Shown here: positions 26,940 to 36,392 of the stretch, one piece after another | Position numbering within the stretch: the first letter of the stretch is position 1 | How the letters are laid out: each line of letters opens with the position of its first letter | Assembly (NCBI GenBank): GCA_964587515.1 | Contig: CAZPMO010000003.1 | Location: 1-64,000, forward strand | Direction of reading: 5' to 3' | From: CAZPMO01 sp964587515 | GTDB lineage: Bacteria > Pseudomonadota > Alphaproteobacteria > MPNO01 | Length of the DNA stretch: 64,000 nt | Made by a program: the position numbers and the translations under genes | The notes under the pieces: model-generated | Databases searched by the model: none | Told to the model about the DNA's origin: nothing | The model's input: the letters and a program-made list of their open reading frames with translations, nothing else

Positions 26940-29027
26940 GTGACGACCGAGAAGAATATCCGACTTGCCGCCGATATCGGGGGAACCTTTACCGACGTCG
27001 CGGCATTCGACGCAACCACCGGATCGCTGCAACTGGGCAAGAGCCTTTCGACCCCGGCTAATCTGGTTGAGGGCATCGGCGCGGGCGTCGAGAAGGCCGG
27101 CGCCGATTACGCCGGAGCGGGGCTGTTCCTGCACGGCTCGACCATCGCCATAAACACGATCCTTGAGCGTACCGGTGCGCGGACGGCCCTGGTGATCACC
27201 GAGGGCTTCCGTGACATTTACGAGATCGGCCGCATCAATCGGCCCGATTCATACAATCTGTTTTTCCAGAAGCACGAGCCATTGGTCGAGCGCGCACTGC
27301 GTTTCGAGGTCAGGGAACGCATGCTGGCCGACGGCGGGGTTCATATCCCGCTCGACGAGGGATCGGTCCACGAGGTCGCGGACCGGCTGGAAGCGCTCGA
27401 TATCGATGCCGTCGGCATTTTGTTGCTCCACTGTTATCGCAACCCCGACCACGAGGCGCGGGTGAAGGCAATCCTGGAGGAACGCTTTCCCGACATGTTC
27501 GTGTCCGCTTCGCACGAGCTGTCGCAGGAATATCGTGAGTTCGAGCGCGCCTCCACGGTGGTCGCCAACGCCTATATCGGCCCCAGGGTAAAATCCTACA
27601 TCCAGGGAATCCGCGATCATCTGGAACGATCCGGCTTCGACGGCTCCTTCATGGTGGTTCAGTCGACTGGCGGGCTCTACGAGGCCGAACAGGCGCAGGC
27701 GCAGTGCGTGCGCATGCTGGAATCGGGGCCCGCCGCGGGCGTGATCGGCACCAAGGCGCTGTGCGACACGCTCGGCATCCAGAACGCCATCGCCTTCGAC
27801 ATGGGCGGCACCACGGCGAAGGCCGGCGTGATCTACAAGGGTGAGGCTCTGACCACCGGGGCCGCGCTGCTCGGCGGTTACGAGAAAGCGCTGCCGGTTC
27901 AGATCGCCATGATGGATATCTTCGAAGTGGGCACCGGCGGCGGCAGCATCGCGCGCATCGGCGAAGAAGGCGGATTGCATGTGGGACCGCAGAGCGCCGG
28001 GGCGGAACCGGGCCCGGCCTGCTATGGGCTGGGCGGCGCGGAACCCACCGTCACCGATGCGAATCTTCTGCTCGGACGCCTCGGCGCCGACCGGTTCCTC
28101 GGTGGCGAGATGGCGCTCGACCAGAAAGCGGCGTCCACGGCCCTGCTGGGCGCTGTCGCCGATCCCATGGGCATGGACCCAACCGCCGCCGCCGACGGCA
28201 TCCTTCAGATCGCGGTCACGTCGATGTCGCACGCCGTGAAGGGGGTGACCACCGAACGCGGGCTGGACGCCGGCGACTTCACGCTGGTCGCCTATGGCGG
28301 CGCCGGGCCGCTGCACGCCTCGGCGGTGGCCGGCGAGCTCGGCATCCGCAAGGTGGTGATTCCGCGGGTGCCGGGCGTCTTCTCCGCTTTCGGCATGCTG
28401 TTCTCCGATCTCCGCTACGACTATGTCAGGACCTGGTTCACCCGGCTCGACGACGCGCCGTTCGACCAGATCGACCAAATTTACCGGGAGCTGGAAGACC
28501 AGGGCCGCGGCGCCATCGCCGGCACCTCGGTCGCGCCCGGCGAGGTCACCGTCGCGCGCGCCGCCGACATGCGCTATGTGGGCCAGGAGCATCCGGTGAC
28601 CGTCGATCTGCCGGCTTCGGTGTTCGCCGACGGCGATCGCGAAGCGATCAAATCCGCGTTCGACGACATGCACTTGCTGCGCTACGGCACCAACGCGCCG
28701 GCCGAGCGCGCCGAGATCGTCAGCCTGCGTGCAACCGTCACCGGCATCATGGCGAAACCGCCGCTGGAGACCATCCCGGCCGGCGAAGCGACGCCGCCCG
28801 ACGCGGCTTTCACCGGCAACCGCTCGGCTTATTTCGCGGAAATAGGGGAATTCGCCGATACGCCGACCTATGCGCGCGACGCGCTGCTGGCGGGCAACCG
28901 GATTTCAGGCCCGGCGCTGATCGAAGAACACGCCTCGACCACGGTGCTGCTGCCCGGCGACACGCTGGAAGTCGATGCCCATGGCAATCTCGCGATTACG
29001 GTCGCGGGACGAGGCGGTCCGGCATAA
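26940..29027 (+). CDS. hydantoinase A/oxoprolinase family protein (HyuA-like)
   Basis: This 695-residue A subunit has an N-terminal ATP-binding fold (LAADIGGTFTDVAAFD) and a second nucleotide motif in AFDMGGTTAKAGV. It also has ESGPAAGVIG and the GGAGPLHA stretch, all typical of the HyuA/acetone-carboxylase-beta family. The frame extends to 26805 but GTG at 26940 has GGGGAG upstream and gives the family N-terminus. It is encoded divergently from the HyuB-like subunit, so the roughly 130 bases between 26812 and 26940 should contain both promoters. Confidence 0.93.
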   Translation: MTTEKNIRLAADIGGTFTDVAAFDATTGSLQLGKSLSTPANLVEGIGAGVEKAGADYAGAGLFLHGSTIAINTILERTGARTALVITEGFRDIYEIGRINRPDSYNLFFQKHEPLVERALRFEVRERMLADGGVHIPLDEGSVHEVADRLEALDIDAVGILLLHCYRNPDHEARVKAILEERFPDMFVSASHELSQEYREFERASTVVANAYIGPRVKSYIQGIRDHLERSGFDGSFMVVQSTGGLYEAEQAQAQCVRMLESGPAAGVIGTKALCDTLGIQNAIAFDMGGTTAKAGVIYKGEALTTGAALLGGYEKALPVQIAMMDIFEVGTGGGSIARIGEEGGLHVGPQSAGAEPGPACYGLGGAEPTVTDANLLLGRLGADRFLGGEMALDQKAASTALLGAVADPMGMDPTAAADGILQIAVTSMSHAVKGVTTERGLDAGDFTLVAYGGAGPLHASAVAGELGIRKVVIPRVPGVFSAFGMLFSDLRYDYVRTWFTRLDDAPFDQIDQIYRELEDQGRGAIAGTSVAPGEVTVARAADMRYVGQEHPVTVDLPASVFADGDREAIKSAFDDMHLLRYGTNAPAERAEIVSLRATVTGIMAKPPLETIPAGEATPPDAAFTGNRSAYFAEIGEFADTPTYARDALLAGNRISGPALIEEHASTTVLLPGDTLEVDAHGNLAITVAGRGGPA

Positions 29028-29030
29028 TCG

Positions 29031-29636
29031 TCAGTCGACGGGCAGGATCGCCTCCGTGCCCGGGTGAAGCTGGATATCGAAAGTCGCCAGCAGCACCGCC
29101 GTCGCGGCGTACTGGCCCATCAGACCGACCAGATCGACGAGGTCGCGTTCGCCGAAATGACCGAGCGCGTCGGCGAAAGTCGCCGGCGACACCCGATGGT
29201 CGCGGAACAGTTCGCGGCCGAGGCGGATCACCGCGGCTTCGATATCCTCCAGACCGGCCACGTCGCCGCGATGCTTGACGATGTCGATGAGTTCCTGGGA
29301 GAGGCCCTGGCGCAGCGCTTCGGGTTCGTGCGCGGCCCATTCGAAGCGGCTGTCGAATTCGCGCGCCGTCACCAGGATGGCGAGCTCGCGCATTTTCGGA
29401 CCATAGCCGGCCTCGTGGCGAAGATACTGGTTTACCGGCCGCAGGCGCACGGCAAGCTCCGGGCTGTGCAGGCGTATGCCGCCCGGTCCCCACAGCCCGA
29501 CCAGAGAATCGCTCGCCGGATCCATCAGAGAATCGAAGATCACTTGCGCGTCGGCGCCCATGTTCTCACGCTCCGGCGGCGGCAGCCGGTAACCCGATTC
29601 GGCGTTCACGTCATCGGGAAATTTCGCATCGCTCAT
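29031..29636 (-). CDS. carboxymuconolactone decarboxylase family protein
   Basis: This 201-residue all-helical protein of the CMD/AhpD-like family has MRELAILVTAREFDSRFEWAAH, the Glu/His-containing helix pair of the decarboxylase branch. It lacks the CXXC of AhpD, so it is not a peroxidase-type member. The start at 29636 follows GGGAGGACAGG. It converges with the HyuA gene with 3 bases between stops. It probably handles an intermediate of the same catabolic locus. Confidence 0.85.
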   Translation of the reverse strand: MSDAKFPDDVNAESGYRLPPPERENMGADAQVIFDSLMDPASDSLVGLWGPGGIRLHSPELAVRLRPVNQYLRHEAGYGPKMRELAILVTAREFDSRFEWAAHEPEALRQGLSQELIDIVKHRGDVAGLEDIEAAVIRLGRELFRDHRVSPATFADALGHFGERDLVDLVGLMGQYAATAVLLATFDIQLHPGTEAILPVD

Positions 29637-29769
29637 CCTGTCCTCCCTAAAATTCTCATGTCTGGAATACTGCGCCAACATAGCGTGGCGGGCCAGCGGC
29701 TAATTCGTTAGTCTGTGGCCATCGGGACAACGAAGGCCAGGATTGGCCAGCCATAGAGGGAGGAAATTC

Positions 29770-30699
29770 ATGAAGCTGCTTTATTTCGATGATTTCAAGC
29801 TGGGCGTTCTCAACGGCGACTCGGTGGTCGACGTATCGTCGGTGGTGGCGGACATTCCGCATATTGGACCGCACGATCTGATCAACGAGCTGATCGCGAA
29901 TTTCGACGATTATCGCGGCAAACTGGACGATGCCGCCTCGAAAAGCGACGGCGTGCCGCTTAGCAGCGTCCGCATTCGCCCGCCGTTGCCCAAGCCCGGC
30001 AACATCGAATGCATGGCGGTCAATTATATGGAAGACGGCACGCGCGATGCGCCGGCCCCCATCAACGCCTTCCACAAATCATCGAGCGCGGTGATCGGCG
30101 AAGGGGACACCATGGTGCTGCCCGACGTGCCGGCCACCATCTTCGAAGGAGAGGCCGAACTCGCGCTGGTGATCGGCAAGGAGGCGACCAATGTCAGCGC
30201 CGCCGACGCGATGGATTACGTATTCGGCTATACCAATTTCATCGACGGTTCCGCGCGCGGCCTGGTGCCGCCCGGCAACACGTTCTACCAGATGAAATCG
30301 CGCGATACCTTCGCGCCCATCGGTCCCTATATCGTCACCAAGGACGAGATTGCCGATCCGCAAAAGCTGGACGTGAAGCTGTGGAACAGCGGCACGCTGA
30401 TGCAGAGCTTCAACACCGACGATATGGCGCACCTGATTCCGCGCTGCATTGAATGGGTAAGCTCGATCCATACGCTGCACCCGGGCGACATCATCGCCAC
30501 CGGCACCAATCACCGGGGCCTGAATTCCTTCATGGACGGCGATAAGATCGAGCTCGAAATCGAAGGGCTGGGCCGCCTGACCTTCAACATAAAGGACGAT
30601 TTGAAACGCACCTGGTCGCGCGAAACCAGGCTTCAGCACGCGGAGCAGAAACTCGACGGCGTCCACACGCCCCAACTCAGCGGCAAATACGCTTCCTGA
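29770..30699 (+). CDS. fumarylacetoacetate hydrolase family protein
   Basis: This is the second FAH-family gene of the window, 309 residues, clearly different from the one at 23854. It has NIECMAVNYMEDG at the entry, the metal ligands in FEGEAELALVIG and TNFIDGSARG, and the GDIIATGTNHRGL loop. A Thr-Asn replaces the usual Gly-Ser at the TG-P loop. GGGAGGAAATTC lies directly before the ATG, 27 bases inside the longest frame. It may cleave or hydrate a 2-keto acid made by the neighbouring hydantoinase locus. Confidence 0.9.
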   Translation: MKLLYFDDFKLGVLNGDSVVDVSSVVADIPHIGPHDLINELIANFDDYRGKLDDAASKSDGVPLSSVRIRPPLPKPGNIECMAVNYMEDGTRDAPAPINAFHKSSSAVIGEGDTMVLPDVPATIFEGEAELALVIGKEATNVSAADAMDYVFGYTNFIDGSARGLVPPGNTFYQMKSRDTFAPIGPYIVTKDEIADPQKLDVKLWNSGTLMQSFNTDDMAHLIPRCIEWVSSIHTLHPGDIIATGTNHRGLNSFMDGDKIELEIEGLGRLTFNIKDDLKRTWSRETRLQHAEQKLDGVHTPQLSGKYAS

Positions 30700-30720
30700 C
30701 GAAAACGCCTTACCTTTGAC

Positions 30721-30762
30721 GGCGCGTCCTTCGACCGAATTTCGACGGTCCGGGGACGCGCC
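30721..30762. other. large hairpin downstream of the FAH gene
   Basis: GGCGCGTCC (30721-30729) pairs with GGACGCGCC (30754-30762), and an inner GACCG/CGGTC extends the stem. No T run follows, so it is not a classical terminator. It could protect the 3' end or pause transcription after the FAH gene. Confidence 0.6.
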
Positions 30763-30902
30763 GGCTCGGACGCCGCGAAGGCGCGCAGTATAACTTTTAT
30801 CCAGTAAATCACCTAAAATCGTCCCTCAAGGTCAAAGCCCGCGGAAATTATGGCCGTCCGCAACGATAAACCTAGACTCAAGGTTTACGAAAATTATCCT
30901 GA

Positions 30903-30917
30903 TTAAGAGGGCGTTAA
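30903..30917. promoter_or_regulatory. CtrA-type binding box upstream of the DUF2336 gene
   Basis: The box is a perfect TTAA-N7-TTAA (spacer GAGGGCG), the consensus of the alphaproteobacterial response regulator CtrA. It lies about 50 bases before the DUF2336 start in an AT-richer intergenic region (30700-30966), where it could overlap a promoter. At this GC content a chance match in one intergenic region is unlikely. Confidence 0.6.
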
Positions 30918-30966
30918 TGCAATCTCGGCAGAATGGGTAGCGTAAACATAGAATTTACCACCGCGC

Positions 30967-32112
30967 ATGCCGGGATCCGATATGAACAACTCACTCTCCC
31001 AAGCCGAAGTCCAGCGCCTCCTCGACGATCCGTCGGTCGACAACCGATTTGAGACAGCGCAGAAAGTCGCGTCCGGCTTCAACGACGGTCAGTTGACCGA
31101 CGAGGAACGCCGCATCGCACAAGACATTTTCCTGGTGATGGTGCGCGACGCCGAAGTACGCGTTCGCGAGGCATTGTCGGCGAACCTCAAGGATTGCCCG
31201 TTCCTGTCTCACGACATCGCACGTTCACTCGCCCAGGACGTGGATTCGGTATCGCTGCCGATCCTCCAGTTCTCCGGCGTGCTGACCGACGAAGATCTGG
31301 TCGAAATCGTCCGCGAACATGGACCGAGCAAGCAGAAGGCGGTGGCAAAGCGGGCGACCGTCTCGGAAACCGTCTCCGAAGCGCTGGTCGAGTCCGGCGA
31401 TGAAGACGTGGTGATCACGCTGGTCGCCAATCAAGGTGCGAAAATCCCTGAGCCGTCGCTCGAAAAGGTGCTCGATAAATTCGGTGAAAGCCAGGCTGTC
31501 AGCGACACCATGGCGGGGCGCGGCAAACTTCCGATGGGAGTCGCGGAACGTCTGGTGACGATGGTCTCGGACAAGATGCGCGACCACATCACGCAAAATA
31601 CCGAACTGGCGCCCGATCAGGTCAGCGATCTGATCATGGTGACCCGCGAGAAGGCGACGCTCGGGCTGCTGTCCGGAGGGTCCGACAACGACGACGTGCG
31701 CGACCTCGTGGTGCAGCTCTATCGCAGCGAAAGGTTGACGCCTTCGATCATCCTGCGCGCCCTGTGCATGGGCGATCTGCGGTTTTTCGAGGCGGCGGTT
31801 GCGTTGCTCGCCAAGGTGCCGCTGACCAACGCCCGCGTGCTGCTGCACGACGAAGGCGAACTCGGTCTCGGATCGATCCTGCGCAAGGCGAATATCCCGC
31901 AACCCCTGTATCCGGCAATTCGCGCCGCGGTGGAAGTCGCGCACGAGACCGAATATGACGGCGGCGAAAACGACCGCGAACGTTTTCGCCGGCGCATGAT
32001 CGAACGTATCCTCACCCAGATGGAAGACCCCAACGCGGGACTCGGCGAGGAGAACATCGACTACCTGCTGACCAAGCTGACGCAGATAGAGTCGGTCGCG
32101 AACCCCACCTGA
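30967..32112 (+). CDS. DUF2336 domain-containing protein
   Basis: This 381-residue acidic, helical-repeat protein has LSQAEVQRLLDDPSVDNRFE at the N-terminus and repeated two-helix units (REALSANLKDCPFLSHDIA, RATVSETVSEALVESGDED), the HEAT-like pattern of DUF2336. The family is largely confined to alphaproteobacteria and its function is unknown. The start may be the ATG at 30967 or at 30982; neither has a strong ribosome-binding site. There is no signal or membrane segment. A perfect CtrA box upstream suggests cell-cycle or motility-linked expression. Confidence 0.85.
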   Translation: MPGSDMNNSLSQAEVQRLLDDPSVDNRFETAQKVASGFNDGQLTDEERRIAQDIFLVMVRDAEVRVREALSANLKDCPFLSHDIARSLAQDVDSVSLPILQFSGVLTDEDLVEIVREHGPSKQKAVAKRATVSETVSEALVESGDEDVVITLVANQGAKIPEPSLEKVLDKFGESQAVSDTMAGRGKLPMGVAERLVTMVSDKMRDHITQNTELAPDQVSDLIMVTREKATLGLLSGGSDNDDVRDLVVQLYRSERLTPSIILRALCMGDLRFFEAAVALLAKVPLTNARVLLHDEGELGLGSILRKANIPQPLYPAIRAAVEVAHETEYDGGENDRERFRRRMIERILTQMEDPNAGLGEENIDYLLTKLTQIESVANPT

Positions 32113-32131
32113 TCCGCGAGTTACACAAAAC

Positions 32132-33391
32132 CTAAAGCGGTAGCCGCCGGCCTCGGTCGATCGCGGCGCGACCAAACTTGTCGCGCACGGCGTCGATCGC
32201 CGTTTCCACGTCCTTGCGGTGTTCTGAATCCGGGTCGGCGAGATCGACAGGATCGGCTTCCCCGGCGGGCGCGAACCCGGAAAGTCCGATGCCGATCAGC
32301 CGAAACCGAGTCCCATCCACTTCCTTCGCGAGCAGCCCCTGCCCCGCCTCGAAAATCGAGTCCGCGAGCAGCGTCGGATGCGCCAGCGTAACGGCCCGCG
32401 TGCGCAGGCGGAAATTCGCGGTCTTCAGCTTCAGGGTCACCGTACGCCCGCCGATTCCTTCTTTCTTGAGTCGGGCCGACACCTTTTCGCAGAGCGGCCA
32501 CAGGCGGTGGCGCAGCGCCGACGGATCGGAGAGGTCCTCGGCGAATGTCGTCTCGGCGGAGAGGCTTTTACGGCCCGAGCCGCGTTCAACTCGGCGGTCG
32601 TCGACGCCATGCGAGAAGCGCGCGAGCCGCCGGCCGAGCTTGCCATACCGCCTGGTTAGCTCGTCCTCCGCGATCGCCTGAAGTTCGCCGATCCGGGTGA
32701 TCCCGTCCGCCGCGAGCCGGGCCTGCATCGCGTCGCCCACGCCCCACAGGCGCGACACCGACAGAGAGGCCAGGAATTCGATCGCATCGTCTCGCCCGAC
32801 CACGGAAAACCCCCGTGGCTTGTCGAGATCCGACGCAATTTTGGCGAGAAATTTGTTGTAGCTCAGCCCGATGGAGACCGTGATCCCGATTTCTTGCTCA
32901 ATGCGCAGCGCCAACCCCGCCAGAGAACGCGCCGCGCTGCCGCCATGCAGCCGTTCGGTGCCGGATAGGTCGAGGAACGCCTCGTCGACCGAAATCGGTT
33001 GGACCAAGGGCGTCACGCCTTCCATGAGGTCGCGCACTTCACGTCCGACGCGGCCGTACTTTTCCATGTCGGGGCGCACCACCACCGCATCGGGGCAGGC
33101 CTTGAGCGCGCGGAACATCGGCATCGCCGAATGGACGCCGAACCGCCGCGCCCGGTAGCAGGCCGCCATCACCACGCCACGTCCGCCGCCGCCGCCGACC
33201 AGCACCGGCGCGTCGGCGAGCGCCGGATCGTCGCGCTTTTCCACCGCCGCGTAAAACGCGTCGCAGTCCAAATGCGCGATCGCCAACCGGTCAAGTTCAC
33301 CATGCGCGACCAGCCGGTTGGACCCGCATCCGGAACAAGCATTCCCGGCCCCGTCAGCGACGGAAAGACAGTCTCTGCACAGCACGGCCAT
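32132..33391 (-). CDS. dinB: DNA polymerase IV (Y family)
   Basis: This 419-residue translesion polymerase has the palm acidic residues in AHLDCDAFYAAVE and SVDEAFLD, plus the YNKFLAKIASDLDKPRG segment, an HhH region (LWGVGDAMQARLAADG) and the little-finger domain. An extra N-terminal zinc ribbon (CRDC then CSGCGSNRLVAHGELD) of about 35 residues precedes the usual start, as in a branch of alphaproteobacterial DinB proteins. It bypasses lesions with low fidelity. It converges with the DUF2336 gene. Confidence 0.95.
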   Translation of the reverse strand: MAVLCRDCLSVADGAGNACSGCGSNRLVAHGELDRLAIAHLDCDAFYAAVEKRDDPALADAPVLVGGGGGRGVVMAACYRARRFGVHSAMPMFRALKACPDAVVVRPDMEKYGRVGREVRDLMEGVTPLVQPISVDEAFLDLSGTERLHGGSAARSLAGLALRIEQEIGITVSIGLSYNKFLAKIASDLDKPRGFSVVGRDDAIEFLASLSVSRLWGVGDAMQARLAADGITRIGELQAIAEDELTRRYGKLGRRLARFSHGVDDRRVERGSGRKSLSAETTFAEDLSDPSALRHRLWPLCEKVSARLKKEGIGGRTVTLKLKTANFRLRTRAVTLAHPTLLADSIFEAGQGLLAKEVDGTRFRLIGIGLSGFAPAGEADPVDLADPDSEHRKDVETAIDAVRDKFGRAAIDRGRRLPL

Positions 33392-33460
33392 GCGCCGAGA
33401 TTGAAGCGCGGGCGCGAGCGCGTCAACCGGAGCGGTGGGCGGGAGCGGGAATGAAAATGC

Positions 33461-34792
33461 CTATGCCTGCTCGAAAAACTGGTTCGCGGGGCGCGGCAGT
33501 CCGAGATTTTCGCGCATGGTTTTCCCTTCATATTCGGTGCGGAACAGGCCTCGGCGTTGCAGTTCGGGGATAACGCCTTCGATAAAATCCTCGAGCCCGC
33601 CGGGCAGATAGGGAAACATTACCGTGAACCCGTCGCTGGCCTCGGTCATCAGCCATTCTTCCATCTCATCGGCGATCGAGGTCGCCGTGCCGACCATGGC
33701 AAGCCCGGAATAACCGCCGAGCCGCTGGGCGAGCTGGCGAACGGTGAGACCTTCCTTCTCGGCGAGCAGGATGGCCCGTTCGCGCCCGCTTTTCGATGCG
33801 TTGCTTTCAGGAATCTCGGGCAACGGCCCGTCGGGATCGAAACCGGACGCATCGGACCCGAGCGCAATCGACAGCGAGGCGATGGCGCTTTCGTAGTGGA
33901 CCAGCCCGTCCAGGCGGGCCCGTTTCTCGCGCGCCTCTTCCATGGTGTCGCCGACCACCATCAGGCAGCCAGGCAGGATTTTCATATGATCGCGGTCGCG
34001 CCCGACCTTCTCCATGCGGCCCTTCACATCGGCGTAGAATGCCTGCCCGGTGGGAATGTCACGCTGCGCGGTGAAAACACCCTCGGCGGTCTCGGCGGCG
34101 AGCTGGCGGCCATCTTCGGAAGCGCCGGCCTGCACGATCACCGGCCAGCCCTGCACCGGGCGCCCGATATTGAGGGGGCCGCGCACCGAGAGATAATCCC
34201 CCTTATGGTTCAGCACGTGCATCTTGTCGGGATCGAAATAGACGCCGTTTTCCACATCGCGGATGAACGCGTCGTCGGCCCAGCTATCCCACAATCCGGT
34301 CACCGCGTCGTAGAATTCACGCGCGCGGCGATAGCGCTCGGCGTGTTCGAGATGATCCTCGCGCCCGAAATTCATCGACGCGTCGGGGTTCGACGTGGTG
34401 ACGATGTTCCAGCCGGCGCGCCCGCCGCTGATATGGTCGAGCGAGGAAAACCGCCGCGCCACGTGGAACGGTTCCTCATAGGTGGTCGAGCCGGTCGCGA
34501 CCAGGCCGAGATGCTCCGTCGCCACCGCCAGCGCCGACAGAAGCGTCATCGGCTCGAACGAAGTCACCGTCGCGCTGCGCTTCAACGCGTCGATCGGCAT
34601 GTTCAGCACCGACACGTGATCGGCCATGAAAAATGCGTCGAACCGGCCCCGTTCCAACGCCTGCGCGAAATGCTTGATGTGATCGAAATTGAAGTTCGCG
34701 TCCGCATAGGCGCCGGGATAGCGCCATGCGCCGGTATGAATGCTGATCGGGCGCATGAAGGCGCCGAGCCGTAATTGTCGTCTCCCGCTCAT
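33461..34792 (-). CDS. LLM-class flavin-dependent monooxygenase (NtaA/SnaA/DszA type)
   Basis: This 443-residue bacterial-luciferase-like TIM barrel has TGAWRYPGAYADA near the N-terminus, FFMADHVSVLN, the SLDHISGGRAGWNIVTTSN motif typical of the NtaA/SnaA/DszA branch, and GRPVQGWPVIVQAGASEDG. It uses FMNH2 supplied by a separate reductase to oxygenate a substrate such as a chelator, sulfone or antibiotic precursor. No flavin reductase gene is beside it. GGAAAAG precedes the ATG. It lies downstream of a TRAP binding-protein gene on the same strand, with a terminator between them. Confidence 0.92.
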   Translation of the reverse strand: MSGRRQLRLGAFMRPISIHTGAWRYPGAYADANFNFDHIKHFAQALERGRFDAFFMADHVSVLNMPIDALKRSATVTSFEPMTLLSALAVATEHLGLVATGSTTYEEPFHVARRFSSLDHISGGRAGWNIVTTSNPDASMNFGREDHLEHAERYRRAREFYDAVTGLWDSWADDAFIRDVENGVYFDPDKMHVLNHKGDYLSVRGPLNIGRPVQGWPVIVQAGASEDGRQLAAETAEGVFTAQRDIPTGQAFYADVKGRMEKVGRDRDHMKILPGCLMVVGDTMEEAREKRARLDGLVHYESAIASLSIALGSDASGFDPDGPLPEIPESNASKSGRERAILLAEKEGLTVRQLAQRLGGYSGLAMVGTATSIADEMEEWLMTEASDGFTVMFPYLPGGLEDFIEGVIPELQRRGLFRTEYEGKTMRENLGLPRPANQFFEQA

Positions 34793-34838
34793 GACGATCT
34801 TTTCCTTTTACAAGGTCCCAAGGCGAAAACAGTGCCAC

Positions 34839-34878
34839 AAAAAATACCGGCGCGCGACGATGGTCTCGCCGCGCGCCG
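34839..34878 (-). terminator. rho-independent terminator after the TRAP binding-protein gene
   Basis: On the minus strand a perfect 9-bp stem (CGGCGCGCG/CGCGCGCCG, + coordinates 34848-34856 and 34870-34878) is followed within three bases by six T. It ends the dctP-like transcript before the monooxygenase gene. A second, T-less hairpin lies just before it at 34897-34919. Confidence 0.8.
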
Positions 34879-34929
34879 ACATTCTCCGGTGGTCCACACC
34901 GCGCGTTTTATGCGCGGTGATTCCCTTTA

Positions 34930-36006
34930 CTATTTACTCCAATCGCGCAGCGAACTCGCTTTTACCCGCTTCAATTCGCTTAAATAGGCTTCGAAGACCG
35001 CGCTTCCCGGAAGGCCCTTCGCGTCCTGACGCTTGGCCCATTGCCGAGCAATATTGGGCATGGTGTTGGCCCAGCGCACGCGTTCCTTTTTCGACATCGC
35101 GTTGAACTTCACGCCTTTTTTCTTCATGATCTTGGCGAATTTCGCGACCTTTTTCTTGTCGACCGCGATCTGCCAATGGGGCCAGTTGTTCGCCACGTCG
35201 CGGAAAATATCCTGGACGTAACGGGGGAAACTGTTCCAGGTCTTGGTGTTCACCGTCATCGCGGTGCCCGTGCTGACGCCGAAACTCATCTTCGTGTAGA
35301 TTTTCGCCGCTTCGTAGGTCTTGAATGGGAAGGCTAAATTGATCGGAATCGGATAGCCTTCATAAACGCCGGAACGGATGCTGGTGTAGGATTCGACCAT
35401 CGAGGACGTCACCGTCACCGCACCGATGCCCCGGAAGAACTGGCCCAGCACGCCGCTGACGCCGATCTTGCGGCCCTTGAGATCGTCGAGCGATTTCACC
35501 GGGAAGGTGGTGAACAGATCGTACATGCCCGAGACGCCGCTGATCAGGAAGATTTGGCCGTTCTTGGTGTAGCTGTCGTTCATCGTCGGCACCATCTTGC
35601 GGATGTTGGCGTCGATCTCCGCGATCTGCTCGCTGTTTTCGCCGCTGAACGGAACCATGGTGGCGTATTGTTCGAGGGGCAGCTTGGATTCCTCGAAGTT
35701 CTTCACCATGAGGCCCACCTGGGCGATGTTTTCCTCGACCGCCTCGAACTGCTCATATGCCTTGGCCACGGCCTGGGCGTAGGCGCGAATCCACTTGATC
35801 TTGAAATCCTTGCCGGTAGCGGCGAGCCGCTTGTTGACCTCGGGGATGAACTTCTTGGTGGTCACGGAAACGTAGGTCACGACGCCGGGCGCCGGCGCGG
35901 TGACAATAAGCTTGATTTCTTTTGCCGCGACGCTCGGCGCCCAGGCGGCGAGCGTCAAGGCGACGGGAATGGTGACAGCGATGTTTTTGACGGGTTTGTG
36001 CATCAT
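34930..36006 (-). CDS. TRAP transporter substrate-binding protein (DctP family)
   Basis: This 358-residue periplasmic binding protein has a Sec signal ending APSVAAKEIKL. The family core is visible as LDDLKGRKIGVSG followed by the Gly-rich GQFFRGIGAVTV, and the VESYTSIRSGVYEGY segment that marks DctP-type receptors. The C-terminus is basic and helical. It captures an organic acid for the permease encoded divergently at 36393-38301. Substrate identity cannot be read from the sequence; the CoA-transferase downstream of the permease suggests a carboxylate. Confidence 0.92.
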   Translation of the reverse strand: MMHKPVKNIAVTIPVALTLAAWAPSVAAKEIKLIVTAPAPGVVTYVSVTTKKFIPEVNKRLAATGKDFKIKWIRAYAQAVAKAYEQFEAVEENIAQVGLMVKNFEESKLPLEQYATMVPFSGENSEQIAEIDANIRKMVPTMNDSYTKNGQIFLISGVSGMYDLFTTFPVKSLDDLKGRKIGVSGVLGQFFRGIGAVTVTSSMVESYTSIRSGVYEGYPIPINLAFPFKTYEAAKIYTKMSFGVSTGTAMTVNTKTWNSFPRYVQDIFRDVANNWPHWQIAVDKKKVAKFAKIMKKKGVKFNAMSKKERVRWANTMPNIARQWAKRQDAKGLPGSAVFEAYLSELKRVKASSLRDWSK

Positions 36007-36392
36007 TTTCTCCCTTTGATTTACACGGCAAACCGCTTTTCTTTTCCGGGCTCCTTCTCACGGGATACTCCAGCAGCCGCATCGTGTTCCAATGCGAGCC
36101 CGAGCGCAACCCGTTCCGCGATTTGGAATTTTGGATTCGGGTCGTTAGAATGCTCACCGATTCCCGCCGCGCCGACAGGGCGCGGGAATAAAACAAGCGG
36201 GAGCACGCCGGGCTGGATACCCGCCTGGCAACAGGGAGATTGCGATGTTGAGACCGGTCCAGGGCGGACCCGGTGGCGGTTCACCCGGACAGCCGCCTCG
36301 AACGCGTTATGATGCTGACGGCTATTTGGGTAGTATTTTTCGTCGCGCCACATTTCAATTTTGCGTGATCGACTTCCGGCGGGGCAAAGCCC
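36007..36392. promoter_or_regulatory. divergent intergenic region between TRAP binding protein and permease genes
   Basis: These 386 bases hold no convincing gene. The region must carry promoters for both halves of the transporter. It contains the direct repeat TTTGGAATTTTGGATT near 36121, which could be part of an operator, but no clear palindrome or riboswitch structure is seen. Confidence 0.5.

Noticed and set aside
34897..34919. Hairpin CACCGCGC/GCGCGGTG as a terminator
   Set aside because: No T run follows on either strand; the better terminator is at 34839-34878.
36119..36141. TTTGGAATTTTGGATT direct repeat as a GntR-type operator
   Set aside because: It is a direct and not an inverted repeat, no GntR gene is present in the window, and the match is too loose.
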